In this document: one piece after another, positions 51,141-62,818 of the stretch
Layout: every line of letters starts with the position of its first letter
Position numbering within the stretch: the stretch's first letter is position 1
DNA from: Crambe crambe
Lineage: Eukaryota; Porifera; Demospongiae; Poecilosclerida; Crambeidae
Direction of reading: 5' to 3'
Length of the DNA stretch: 64,000 nucleotides
Assembly (NCBI GenBank): GCA_963924555.1
Contig: OZ004591.1
Coordinates: 3,658,001-3,722,000, forward strand
The notes under the pieces: generated by a model
What the model was told of the DNA's origin: nothing
Databases searched by the model: none
What the model saw: only the letters and a program-made list of their open reading frames with translations
Program-made: the position numbers and the translations under genes

Positions 51141-54100
51141 CTGTAAAATTGCTTTGGATAATCTGTAAAATAGTTATTATTATCATATCTAATATGCATG
51201 TACTAGCCTGCCTAACTAAGTCAGCAATTGCAATGAAACAATTAGTGGGCATTAACCGACTTAGACTATGGCCGGCTAAGCGCCCTTACAACATAATGTA
51301 GGTATTCAGCAGTCTTGTTGGGTTTCTACAGGATGTAATTAGTGATCAAGAATATGATTCATTTTTATTTTTGCTGTACACTTTTCTATGTAGTTTTTGA
51401 TTTTAAAGAAATGAAATATAATCATATTCATATACAAATAATTGCATTCTTTTAAAACCACAATGAAACAAAGCATACATAGTCTAATTTCTAAAAAGTC
51501 ATGAAAATTTTCCAATGCAGGCTGTAACCAACAGCAGTTTAGTAGGATGAATCAAGTGTTTACAAACTCTCTTCCTATCTCTCTACCTGCTTCATATTCA
51601 CCCCTTTCAAACTTCATAAGTAGTACTCAGTCATTCGACAATAAGCATAATATTCACCCCATTCAAACTTCTTAAAGTACTCAGTCATTCAACAGTAAGC
51701 ATAATGTACTTTGAAACCATCATCCACTTTACTCTTACCTCCTTCTGATGGCAAATTATTACTTGAGTCCATAGTAAAGAGGACCAACTAGGCCTGCATT
51801 TAGGATTTGACTAAAGGGGCTCCAACATGACTAAGCCGCATGCACAACTAACAGTAAGAATGCACAATCACTAAAATATTATGGAAAACAGACGACTTGA
51901 AAAACCGCAAGAAGGTTAGGAATGCAACTTTGTGCAGGTGGTACACTGACACGAGCAGGTTATACATTTAATAGCATGTAGCTATGATTGTTATAATAGC
52001 TAGTAGGGCAGAAGGCTATAGCTTCAGAGCATAGCTGGTGTTACCAGAACCCTAACTCCAGAGCCTAACCCTTGCCAACTGGTATAAAGACATGTTGAGA
52101 TCTAGATGAGTCAGTGTTGAGAGAGATTACTCACAATCGAAAGTCACGACACCGCATGGTGTATCTGGCTGGATAGCTATAAAATCTTAATAGTGGGTGG
52201 GGCTGGGCTATGGGCTGGACTATCACTGAATTTTTACAAGTGTCTGTAAATGCAGAAGGGTCTGTACTGGGCATATTGTTTTTTCAGATCATGACATCTA
52301 CGGAGGGGATCTGGAAGTACTGAAGTGATCAGTGCTTTCTATATATGCGTGTATCTAGCTAGTTGTCTTATATTAAGTATGCAAGGAAGGAACACAAAAA
52401 GAAGTGTTAGCCTCTCTATAACTGCCACTAGTTCTTGGGAGATTAGCGACCATAGATAAGTTTCCATTGTGGTCTTCATAGCTTATGTGTGTAGTCTCAA
52501 TATCAATCCTAGCTATCTGCAAAACAAGTGGGGGGGGGGGGATTCGGAGCTCAGACAAAAATAGCTGCTTTGGTATCTTTTCGGGGGGTTAGTGAAAATT
52601 TGGAGCCACATGGTATTCACATCTGGATAACTTAAACCACAGTTGTTTTTGTTTTTTTTTTGCTTTTGTTGTTATATTTTCTATAACTTTTTTGTCTCCT
52701 CTGCTTTTTCTCAAGGTATAGGCGAGAAAATCTGATCAGCATTATTATTGTGGTGTTATAAAGAGAAAATCTACTTGGAACAAAAGTACTACCAAGTTTC
52801 ATTTAACACATAACTTATTTTTCTAGTTGTACAGTACTTAAAATTACTGTATAGCATAAGCCACCAATTATCAATCATACTTTACCCCTCGGACCATAGC
52901 TCCCTTACCAATGATCGTCAAAGTCTCAAACAGCAACCATAGAAAAGATAATTTCATCCTCTATAACGTCATATGAATTGTTTTTCTTACAATTGGATAG
53001 AAAATTTTGCTATGCTGAATTTACTACGTCAACTAAAAAATCATTAATTGACAATTTCCGACCAATAATTGTTAATATCAATCATTGCCTCGTTCCATTC
53101 GTTCTTTTAGTTTATAAAATACAATCGTATAAAAAATGGACGAATCTTCTGCTTTACAATTTAATGGTGGAATGGAACTGCTTCAGAATTAAAATGGTTG
53201 TGGTGCATGTATTAATAATTACAATGAGGTTCTGGATAAACAAGGCAGTCTTCATTGGTCTGTGTTTCATATTCCTACAGAATCCAGTCATAACTTATCC
53301 ATACAGTCCTCACTAAATAAGCACCAAATTAAACTCTAAGTTGATAGCTCTCAAGTGATCTTCTTGAATCGTGGCGATGGGTAACATGAGCTAGTAACTT
53401 ACTTTCATACTGCAGTTGATAAAACTTGCTGTTGACGTCCTGTTTTCTCTCTAGAGCTTTAATGCACCATTTTCTTCGACTTCGTTTTACTACCGTAGAC
53501 TTTCCGTATACTAAGTAGTTGATAATAGGTGCTGCAACGGATAGTCTGTAGCTTACACTATATAACTAACAATTGCCATGATCAATTGATATAAAACATC
53601 ACTTAAATATATTGCATGTTGATGTAACCTTCACTCCAAACACAGTGGATAAGTATTCTCTCCAAGTACTGTGGTCGGAAAAGCCAGTTCCTCACAGTCC
53701 CTTCAAACTATCAAGGTAGCTTCCTAAAGTGTCATTATCATGCTTGTGATTGAACTTCAAAGGAAGTGATAACTACACTTAGCAGCACATGAATATCATT
53801 GGTAGTCAAAATGGAACAGATGCTTCATGGTGTTTAAAAATGTGGGGTGATTATCATGAGAACTTGATCACACAAAGGAAAACTTGATCACACTAAGGAA
53901 CATAGGTCTAGACACAACCTCATACATCCCAATTGGCAGATGCATTCGGTGGTTTTGCATGCATCCCAATGATAAATCAATTTTGTAACTACAATTTGGT
54001 TGCATAGATACTCTATGCCTCCTGACATGGATTAGAACAGAAGTTGTGGCATCTTCAACAAGTTCCCTAAATCACATGTTCCTGCTTTTGTAAGGACTTT

Positions 54101-55036
54101 ATTTTATTATCTTAGTCATGGAACAGTCAACTATATTTATGTGCGCATATAACGTGATAAGTAAAGGTCATCAATATTGAATATACCAATGGGATCCCAC
54201 CAGCCTCGCTGAACTATTTGTTTTCCATGTAATGGCTGAGAAATAGATGGTAGCACATGCTTGCTGCAACTTAATATACAGTTTGCTCTTGGAGAAAAAA
54301 CAACAACAAAAAACAACAACAAAACAACAAAACAACATGTATATAGCTAGAAGGTCAAACATAGGGGATAGAGGGGAGGCATCATGTATTTTAGCTAGGA
54401 GTTATGTTATAATTATAAGCACTTGTGCATTGATGTAGACTTTTGTAAGAGAATTTTACTTGTACATAGCTTATTTGCATTATGACACAATGGGTAAATC
54501 CCTATGCTCACTACTAGGGCAATGTGCAACATTTGACAGTGAGCGAACAAGCATTATTTAGTGCTTCAACTCTTTAGAATTTAACAAAGTACTTAAATAA
54601 GCCTAGAGCCTCTACAACTACTACTATAGAATGTGCAGCATTTGACAGTAAGCAAGTGAGCAGGCTCCAGTGCTTGATATTGCTGTCAGAGACAAGAGTC
54701 ATGTAAGTTGTGGTTCCAACAGGGAAGCTCCATACATAGAAAGCTGTAAATACTTACAAGCACTTAGATAAGCCAAGCGCCTACAATCTATTTAGATAAG
54801 CCTAGCGCCTCTATGACAAAAGGCTGTAGAAAACAATCTAGGATTGGAGCATACGCATTATGCACTCGCGCAGCGCTATTATTTATTTTTTCACAATGAT
54901 ACATAATACTTACGCCTAGTCGACCTAGATATACAATTTCAATGAGTCATGACAGCTCGCTCGCTGCAATAAGCCATTGTATTCATTTATACATGATCAA
55001 GTTATAGCTAGCTAGCTAGCTCTTGCATGATTATAC
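51141..55036 (-). other. Large first intron of the giant filamin gene
   Basis: AT-rich and without recognisable coding sequence. It holds a 56-bp direct duplication (ATTCACCCC units at 51596 and 51652), a G tract near 52530, a CAA/CAAA-rich tract at 54298-54340, and imperfect duplications around 54511-54660 (ATGTGCA.CATTTGACAGT) and 54766-54820 (AGATAAGCC.AGCGCCT). Confidence 0.5.
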
Positions 55037-55263
55037 CTTCCAGGCATTTTTTTGACAGGAGCAAGACATTCAAGGAGTTTTATCAAAATGACTCCACTTT
55101 CCAAGTCACTGTCCAAGTTCGTGATCTTTAGTGACTTGCTTTTCAGAGAGTAGTTAACCCAATTGATGGTAGTGCGGGTTTGAGCAGCCAAGCTGTCATC
55201 ATCTTTGCTATGACCAAGTGATAGCATGTTCCTGGACAAGGTGCTGCTTTTGTAAGACATCAT
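55037..55263 (-). CDS. Giant filamin gene, first coding exon (start of CH1)
   Basis: ATG at 55263, with an in-frame TGA just upstream, so this is the likely true start. It encodes about 75 residues: a polar Ser-rich leader, then TRTTINWVNYSLKSKSLKI and LDSDLESGVILIKLLECL, the classic first half of a type-1 CH domain (W.N..L.....I.DL..DL.DG..L..LLE). The donor GGAAG|GTATAA at 55037 leaves phase 2. Together with 51060-51140 and the 28.5-kb exon it completes a three-CH actin-binding region. Confidence 0.75.
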
Positions 55264-57335
55264 TCTTCAGGGAAGAGGTTTTGCTAGACAACAAAGACTA
55301 ACGAAACCTGCATATGTAGACACACAAAAGGAATGGTTAGCTATAGATCTGTATGACACACATATATATACATAAGACTGATCAGCACATTATAGCTATT
55401 CAGCTCATACTCAGGACATTGCATAAGGATACATTTCAACTATTCATTGTAGTTAGCTATTAATGCTTATCTAATACTGCAGCTTTACCCTTGACTTCTT
55501 CTCTTCTTCTTCAGTGATTTTGAGATTTGTAGCTTTTTATCGCTTTGGTTTGTTGCAAAATACTACCGATTAACAGCTTTAAGTTTTACCGAAGGCAGTA
55601 TGAGCACAGGTGAAAGTTACATCTCTTTTTATACTAGACGTCTATAATTATTATGCGCGTGGAATGCAAATTGCGCATGCGTACGCGTGCACTTTGAGCA
55701 TGCATTTTTTACGGCTAGATAATAAACAATCCCCAGAATTGACTTCATACATGTGTATCCTCCTTTTATTCTGGGAATACTTATTTGTGGGATATTAATA
55801 TTAAGGGAGGAAAAGCCTTTTACAAGCAACTCCTCCAAGGAACAGTTGTGTTGTAGAATTAGGGATGACTTGCTGCAAGGAGCTACTTTCTTAGCAGATA
55901 TATAAAGACATACACATAATCATGAGTAGTAAAGTGTCACACTACAGTTATCAATAAGAGGCAGTTCAGTGCTATCATCATGGTTGACTGTTAGTGGGTA
56001 ACTATAGAATCCATGGAGAATCCAAATGCTCGAAAAATAATGCTTAGGATAACAGTGTAGAATTATGTGATTAATTTAAATCATCTTGAAGTGTACATGC
56101 AGTGGTCTGTATTTTACTAAGTGCAAAGCATTGCGAATTTAATAGCTATGTAGCTAGCTGCAATATAGTCTGGCGGCGATCGCTCGGGGCTGGTGATTAG
56201 TGGTAAGGCAGTCAAGAGGTTTCTTACCAAGAAGTTGTTTTAGCTGACTTCCTTATTACTACGTGTCCGTTTATAGTGGGGCTGGTGATTAGTGGTAAGG
56301 GAGTCAAGAGGTTTCTTACCAAGAAGTTGTTTTAGCTGACTTCCTTATTACTACGTGTCCGTTTATAGTGGTCTACTCTCACGTAGCCGGCCAGACGAAA
56401 GAGAACTCCTATACGGTGACTTTGTTCTGCTGAGCTGAGTAAGCAGCAGTGAGCGCGCGCCGCGCCGTCGAAATAGTGCGAGTAAAAATATGGCTCAAGA
56501 TTTCTTGAAGCTATGGACCTAGTCCTAGGCTTGGCTATTCAATTCTAAAAGGCATACAAATAGAAGCAGTAAGCTTTTTTCTTGTATTAATTAATGCAGG
56601 CATGCCCAATAAGGAGTGGCCGGGCAGTTTATATTGCGTTTCCAATCCCGGTTACGTAGTCTAGACAATCTGCACACGCAGAACGCGCGCGTAGTCTTTC
56701 TTGGCAAGCAGATAAATTGCTGCCTCTTTATCTAGCTGCATGCAATCAATAGCGATTGTCCTTTCATGAAGGAGACAATTAATTATCAAATTTGGGTGTT
56801 ATTTGTGCAGCCATTGATCCTGGTGATTTCTTTCAGGTTCTTCTTCACCTCTGCACCTTCTTGTTCTCTGCCCAAACTATGAGTGAAGATATTGAAGCCT
56901 CCCTCTCAGTCGATCATCCCTGAGGAATATAATATTAAAAATTAATATACTCTAATCATTGAGCTTTTTCTCGGCAAGGGAATGCATACATTTGGAAAGC
57001 ATAGGTGGAGGGCATGAAGGAATAACTACTTGTTATGAATATAAATTGGGGTCACTAGAAACAACTTCACTTTTTCAAAAAAGGTACGCAAAGACACACC
57101 CAGCAAATGTGAACTATTGGCTGAAACTCTTGAATACATGCAAAGTTCACTACATTTTAGGTATGAGGGCATGAAGTAGACTGTACACTAAACTCTGAAA
57201 CTGTAAGTTGAATATTTACTCTTTCATGTAAGAGGATACAGGTACACAAAGCCAAAGCAGGCTAAAACAGGCTGGTATGGGTGTCCTAGCATAGATATAT
57301 GACACGGAACACTTCTCCAATTAACTTAAGTTTAA
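55264..57335. other. Upstream region of the giant filamin gene, mostly unassigned
   Basis: Probably holds the 5' UTR and promoter of the filamin gene. A CpG-rich stretch lies at about 56380-56480 (GAGCGCGCGCCGCGCCGTCG at 56451-56470), just beside the 92-bp duplication. Further CpG-rich words occur near 56680. No coding region is convincing. Confidence 0.4.
56186..56369. repeat. 92-bp tandem duplication
   Basis: Two adjacent, almost identical 92-bp copies begin GGGGCTGGTGATTAGTGGTA at 56186 and 56278. I saw only one difference (GGCAGTC versus GGGAGTC), so the duplication is recent. Confidence 0.95.
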
Positions 57336-57858
57336 CTAATGAACTAATGCATCCGGGCCTCCAATTTCTTCATATTTCAGAACAGTGGACGGATCTGGTG
57401 GATAGAGAGGGGTCTCATTTACATCAGTGACACTATGTTCTCCTTGTTTGCTGCCATGGAAGTAGAGTTGAGGTCCCTTCCTCCCATTTCTGCATGCAAA
57501 CAGTTCATTACATTATGTGTATAGCTTGCATGTATCCACTATTTATAGGACTCTTTAAAGAACCTGTGCTTATTCTGGTTAAAAGGTTATTCTAGGAAGT
57601 GTCTTTATCATAAATTTCTCACAAACCAGCTATTGTAGTAAAGCAGCATTTTCTACACTTTTTCATGTTCTTACCTATTCTCAAAACCTGACAGAAAGTC
57701 TGGCACACCCCCACAAAGTAATTACAACAACGGCCATTGCAAACAACGTTGTGGGGTAACAATTTGTGACAACAAGGATGGCACGTGTGGAAAAGTATTA
57801 GTTCATGCGTGAGTGACTCATCAGTCTCCAATCCTGTTCCGTGTCATATATCTATGCT
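57293..57858. repeat. Segment bounded by 21-22-bp inverted repeats
   Basis: CATAGATATATGACACGGAAC starts at 57293 and its reverse complement ends at about 57857. The sequences diverge immediately outside and inside. The 565-bp segment between could be a small TIR element or a captured gene piece. Confidence 0.6.
57336..57489 (-). CDS. Candidate terminal exon of an unrecognised protein
   Basis: On the minus strand, after acceptor GCATGCAG at 57490, one frame runs to TAG at 57336-57338. It encodes a polar tail with proline and tyrosine motifs (VNETPLYPPDPSTV, LKYEEIGGPDALVH) like a cytoplasmic receptor tail. An open Cys-rich stretch upstream (57668-57831, CHPCCHKLL..., GRCCNYFVGVCQTFC) ends at a plausible donor, but its frame does not join this one. 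I do not recognise the family. It may be a relic inside the inverted-repeat segment. Confidence 0.3.
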
Positions 57859-57969
57859 GTTATCATACAACCAGGAGTGAAAAAATCAGGAGTGTGCTGA
57901 ACGCACACTATGACATATAGCTAGATGTTAATCAAGTCCCATTCACCATGGCATGCAACCTGGCCACAG

Positions 57970-58255
57970 ATTATCTAGGTTCAGTTAATCCTGATCTGCA
58001 AGAAATAATCTATGGTAACAAATTCCACTTCATCAATCACACTATAAAGTACCTCCATACTAACCCCCTGGTATCTTACATCAGTAATTTCTTCCAAGAT
58101 AGCCAAGTAGCTAGCTACATCATCAGTATCAAGTTAGGCCATTTTAGTGCTCTTTTTAATCCAATCTAAACATAGCTACAGTGTATTTGTGAGCACCCAG
58201 TTCTCACATCCATACAGAAGCACTGGTAGTACACATGTTTCTATAACAGATTGCG
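57970..58255 (-). pseudogene. Degenerate non-LTR retrotransposon fragment
   Basis: The minus strand near 58180-58250 reads ETCVLPVLLYGCENWVLT, the motif that follows the reverse transcriptase domain in many LINE elements (LLYG.E.W.L). A shifted frame then gives KRALKWP, another typical downstream motif. Stops and frame changes show it is dead. Confidence 0.5.
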
Positions 58256-59168
58256 ATGAGAGGGTGGGGCTTAAATCTCCCTTCTAACACATGCTACATG
58301 TGGGAAGTGGCTTGGTTGTAGAGTGGAAGTATATAGGTTGGGATGGAAAAATGGTGGAAGAAAATTGCTAATCTATACCTTATCCAAATATGTGTTGTGA
58401 GATAGTATGTGCTTGGTATAAACAATTATAAGGTGCAATTATGGGGTGTGTATGTTGGCTATAGCTATGATGATCTAATTTTTGAACAATGATATTAGAA
58501 ATTTACTGTTCTAATAATCAAGCAAAGCGTGCACAAACACATATAGGTCTTTTAATTTAATTAGTGAATGACATTGTTGTTTTAGAGTTCATGAGATAGC
58601 ATGTGGCATGTTATTAGGTTAATAGCTACATACATAGCCCATCAATTATCACGATTCAAAATTCAAGAACATAGTTCACATAATAGATCATCGATTTGTT
58701 ATGCATAACCCTTATGAAATGGTAGCTATAAGACTTAAGGGATGGACTATTGGGAGGAGCAAGCAGTTATTAGTAGCACTATTATAACAGTTATAACTGA
58801 CTCTTCAGTATTAGATTAGTATTAGATATAGCGAGTGACAAATTATTATCTAAGTCTTGTAATAATCATATGCACTTCACTAGGCTGTCAACTATTATGG
58901 TCAGATTGCAATTAAGTAGTTAGCTACCACAGTGGGAGTTAGGTCATCTGAGTTGTGCACAGGAATTCAGATTAGGAAGCTTGAGGTGGCAGATAAAGAT
59001 AATCATGAGGTTATTGTGGACAACCAGGCCAATTAATGTGGAAGTATTGGAAGCTATAGGTATGAATAAACTTTCAAGACTTATTCTTATGAATATCCTA
59101 ACTGCTGCAATTGGTACAACATCAGGTCAGCACTATATAGCTACTTCAGGATGACCCTGAGATGAGTA

Positions 59169-59199
<31 letters not shown>

Positions 59200-60287
59200 T
59201 CCCACATTAGGAGGAAGCTAGGTCAGGCCATGCATATCATAGTGAAATATAACACAATTAGGGGGTCTGGGGGCTTTTTGACCCCCTTGGATTGCCTTTG
59301 TGAGGCACAACTTGGGTTGGTTGAAGGTAAGTCAGGTATACTGTCATACACCATAATTATTAAATACCTGACCTGCCTGACCACCTATTCATGGGGCTGG
59401 GTTACATCACCTTATAATTAATCAAGTCCAAAGTTTAGAGTATTAAGAGTTGTACCTCAATTTTCAACACTGCCCTTGCCAATAAACTCACAGAAAAGCA
59501 ATTATTCCCCCTTGCAATTAGGTAGAGGTCATGATTACATGTGGATAGCAACGTAAGACCTTCAGGGAAGTAAATATTAGAGCCTGCCTTACTATCAGAG
59601 CCTTCCAATAGGTACACAAATATAAACAATTTGCCCTAGCTAACTATGAACAAATTAAATAACTTCAAGAAAAAATAATTATGAATAGGTATAGAGGATT
59701 ACTATGGTTCATACTTCAAGCAAACCATGAAAATTTACCCCACAAAATTCACACACTCAAAATTTTCTTGAAGTTATGATAATAACCAAGCTCTACGTAT
59801 AGAGCATTTTTGTCATGCCATGCCAGTAAAAGGACATACTCCAGCAGTCACAAGATGTGCCTAATGTGAATGAATAGCTAGTTAGCTAAAGTATAGACAG
59901 CTCAGCCTCTAGAGCTAGTTTAGATGCTTGCATTTTAGTTCTATGGATTATATTCTCAATCAGTCCCATCTTTCTAACTGTCACTCAAAGATCAGAGCAG
60001 GAGGACACGGGGATTCACGCAGAGCTAGGCATGAGTGATCAGACACCTAATTAAGAGTGATCAGGGAGTCACTGCTAACTATGACACCCCTTCTTTTAAT
60101 GGCAGCAAGAGCCCCTTCCACTATTAGTCAAGGTGTGCACATTGTTAACCACTGTGTATATAATAGTCAATAACTAACATAGTGGTTAGCACAGCAGACC
60201 TCTCCATTTCTTGCAGGTGTAACTGTCCAGCACCTGAGGGCATGATCATAAGTCAGTTCCAGGCTTTGTGAGAGTAATGCTTACTTG
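58256..60287. other. Intergenic region without recognisable genes
   Basis: AT-rich sequence with the C tract at 59169-59197 and a G/C hairpin-like stretch near 59261-59286 (GGGGGTCTGGGGGC...GACCCCC). Nothing else is supported. Confidence 0.5.
59169..59197. repeat. Poly(C) tract, about 29 nt
   Basis: Uninterrupted run of C. Confidence 0.9.
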
Positions 60288-60392
60288 TAGCTCAGAGAAG
60301 CCACTTATTGTTCTGAGCTCTCTGTTACCACAGAGCCTAGTACATATATGAGCAAGGAAACCCAGTCATGTCTGTGTTCTTGGAAAAGAGCA

Positions 60393-62072
60393 CAGGGGGG
60401 AGGGGAAGGGAAAATTTTGCCTTGGCCACGCCCACTTTTGCCTAACTACACCCTTTTGGATATCAAACCATGCCCACTTGTAAGGGAAGATTTTGTTAGT
60501 GTAGAAAGAATTACTGGTGAAATAATAGCTTCTAAACTTAAAGAAATCTTGATCTTCAGGACTGTCGAGGGCAGGGATATGATGGTGCAACAAATATGTC
60601 AGGTGCTTCTGGTGTTCAAGGACGACTGACTTCCGAAAATCCTAAAGCCACATATATTCATTGTAATTCTCACATACTTAATTTATGCATAGTTCAATCA
60701 TGTAGTTTACAAGCAATTAGAAATATGAATTCTACTGTAACAGAAGCAGCCTACTTTTTCCATAATAGTGCCAAGAGGCAGCATTTCCTTGAAATGGTTG
60801 TAGATAAACAAACTAAAACAGTTAAGAGTAAAAGACTTGTGTAGAACTAGATGGGTATATCGCCATGAAGCATACGAAAATTTTGGAATACTTTTCAAAT
60901 ATCTTGTGAAAGTAATGACAGCTATAACTGAACATGACTCTTCTTATGGTGACATGAATTGGGACAGCAAGACTATTGTTGCTGCTAATGGCTTACAAAA
61001 AATGTTTACTTCTTTTAATTTCATCATATCATTCAGTGCAACTATGAATGCAATGGCTATTATCAAGCCTATTAGTGTAAAACTTCAAAAAAGAAATAAT
61101 GATATAATCAATGCATACACTGAAGTTGAAGTAGTAATTAAGGAGTTAAGTAGTATTCGTGGCAGTGCTGAATTACTTCACTCATGGTATGTCCAGGCAG
61201 AAGTATTTGCTACAGAAGTTGGTGTAGTACCAGATGTACCACGTACAGCGTCTCGGCAGCGCAATCGTGACAATGTAGAATATAATACAGCAGAAGAATA
61301 TTATCACAGATCAATTATACTTCCATTACTAGATAATTTAATACAGCAAATGAAAGAAAGGTTTGGTCATTCCCAAGCTATTGCATCTAAATTTCTCCAT
61401 CTTGTACCTTCAGTAATGTGTAATTCTACTATAAATACTTCTTTAGATGACTTAGTTACCTTTTATAATGATGATATATGTAATACTTCACTCCTTACAA
61501 CTGAGCTCTGGAGGTGGAAGACAAAATGGGAGGAACAGGATGCATCTAATCATCCATCTACTCTCGAGTCTGCTCTGAAGTCTTGCGATCCGGACTACTT
61601 TCCTAATCTCAATGCACTCCTCCGTATTGGTTGCACGCTCCCTGTAACTTCATGTGAGAATGAGAGGGCTAACAGTGTCCTCAAGAATCTGAAGACATTC
61701 TTAAGAAGTACCATGGGACAGGAGAGACTTTCATCACTTTCTTTAATGCATATTCATTATAGATTACCAGTAGATCTTGATAATGTAGTAGTAGATAGGT
61801 TCAAAATGAAATGTAATCGAAGAATAATTTTATATTATTTGCTAGCACCTACAAATCAGCTTAGTGTAATCATGTTCCTTCATTCATTGCTGTTGATTTT
61901 TTCATAATTTTTTCAAGAATAAATTAGTAAGCTTATAATCTGTGGCTTTATGCAATAACTAATTAAAGTGGGCGTTTCCAATCAAAAATGGGCGTGGTTT
62001 AAAAAATTTTCAGCGCGCTTATGCGCGCAGATATCCAAGAACCCCCTTTCAAAATTCCTAGATCCGCCCCTG
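60393..62072 (+). mobile_element. Defective hAT-superfamily DNA transposon
   Basis: The right end CCTAGATCCGCCCCTG is the typical hAT terminus (inverse CAGGGGCGGATC). The left end CAGGGGGGAGGGG at 60393 is a degenerate match. Subterminal GGCCACGCCCAC on the left and GGGCGTGGTTT on the right are inverted. The 1.68-kb length and the absence of the N-terminal zinc finger and first half of the transposase indicate internal deletion. No clear 8-bp target duplication was found. Confidence 0.75.
60489..61907 (+). pseudogene. hAT transposase (P52rIPK/ZMYM1-like) remnant with frameshifts
   Basis: Three frames carry consecutive parts of one transposase. 60489-60555 has EDFVSVERITGEIIA. 60558-60844 has QDCRGQGYDGATNMSGASG, a catalytic-core landmark, and THCNSH-like HCNSHILNL. 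60837-61907 has CRTRWVYRHEAY and the C-terminal dimerisation region with LPVTSCENERANSVLKNLK and FLRSTMGQERL. The breaks are near 60556 and 60840. The N-terminal DNA-binding region is missing, so no active enzyme is expected. Confidence 0.8.
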
Positions 62073-62818
62073 TACATGCAACATGTAGCTGGAATCTTTA
62101 TTGTTGATCTACTGGTATCATAACCTCATGGGTGTGTGTGATTGCCACATCATGTCCAGGGGTGTTAATGGAGTATTATTATAATTTACAATGAAAATTT
62201 TTGTGGGGGAAGCTGGAAGTTTCCCTCAGTAGATAGAACCCTGTTGAAGGCATCTCCATTTCTCACTTTCCATTCAGTATTGCAGACATGACTTGGTTTC
62301 CTTTGCTCATGAATGTACTAGGCTCTGTGGCTGTATATTATAACAGAGAGCTCATGGCTTCTCTGAGCTACTAAAATATACGAGGAAGCATTAGCTATGA
62401 CAATTCGAGGTCTTAATAGACTTGGTACCATAGGTGGATATCTGCTGGCAATTGATGAAGGACTTGGAAAGATTAGCTAAAAAAGTTTAAATCAACTCTC
62501 ATCATCAGTGGAAGAGAACTCCAGTCAAGACATGCATGAAGCATACTCTATTACAGCCTAGCTAGCTATGTATCTAGTCAGAAATGGCAAAAGGAACAAG
62601 TATCAGTCTTCACATCTAACGCCCGCCGAGTAAGCTACACTGATGCAGCATGCTTTAGTTGTAAACAGGGTTGCGCAATAAACAAAATTAATAGCTATAA
62701 AATACATGATAGCACAACTAGCTAGATACAATGAAAATCAGCAACTAATAAAATAATCGCACATAAAAATGGCTGTTTTTTAAATTTATACACACAGCTA
62801 CTAAGTTAAGTTTGATAG
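62073..62818. other. Spacer 3' of the second filamin gene
   Basis: Holds the right arm of the inverted repeat (62286-62372) and the presumed 3' UTR of the gene at 62819. No other feature recognised. Confidence 0.5.

Larger units (their letters stand above)
60288..62372. repeat. Inverted repeat of about 90 bp flanking the hAT element
   Basis: The left arm (about 60288-60380) and right arm (about 62286-62372) are inverted copies. Shared words include GTAGCTCAGAGAAGCCA, GAGCTCTCTGTTA, CACAGAGCCTAGTACAT, ATGAGCAA.GGAAACC and AGTCATGTCTG. The loop of about 1.9 kb contains the hAT copy, so an older foldback element probably received the hAT insertion. Confidence 0.75.

Noticed and set aside
52978..53316. 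112-codon plus-strand open frame in the filamin first intron
   Set aside because: AT-rich composition and hydrophobic low-complexity translation; no recognisable motif or splice context.
54171..54362. Minus-strand frames rich in Phe/Val/Cys
   Set aside because: Produced by the CAA/CAAA repeat read on the other strand.
57948..58169. 73-codon plus-strand open frame
   Set aside because: It lies opposite a degenerate LINE fragment that reads on the minus strand and has no protein-like features of its own.
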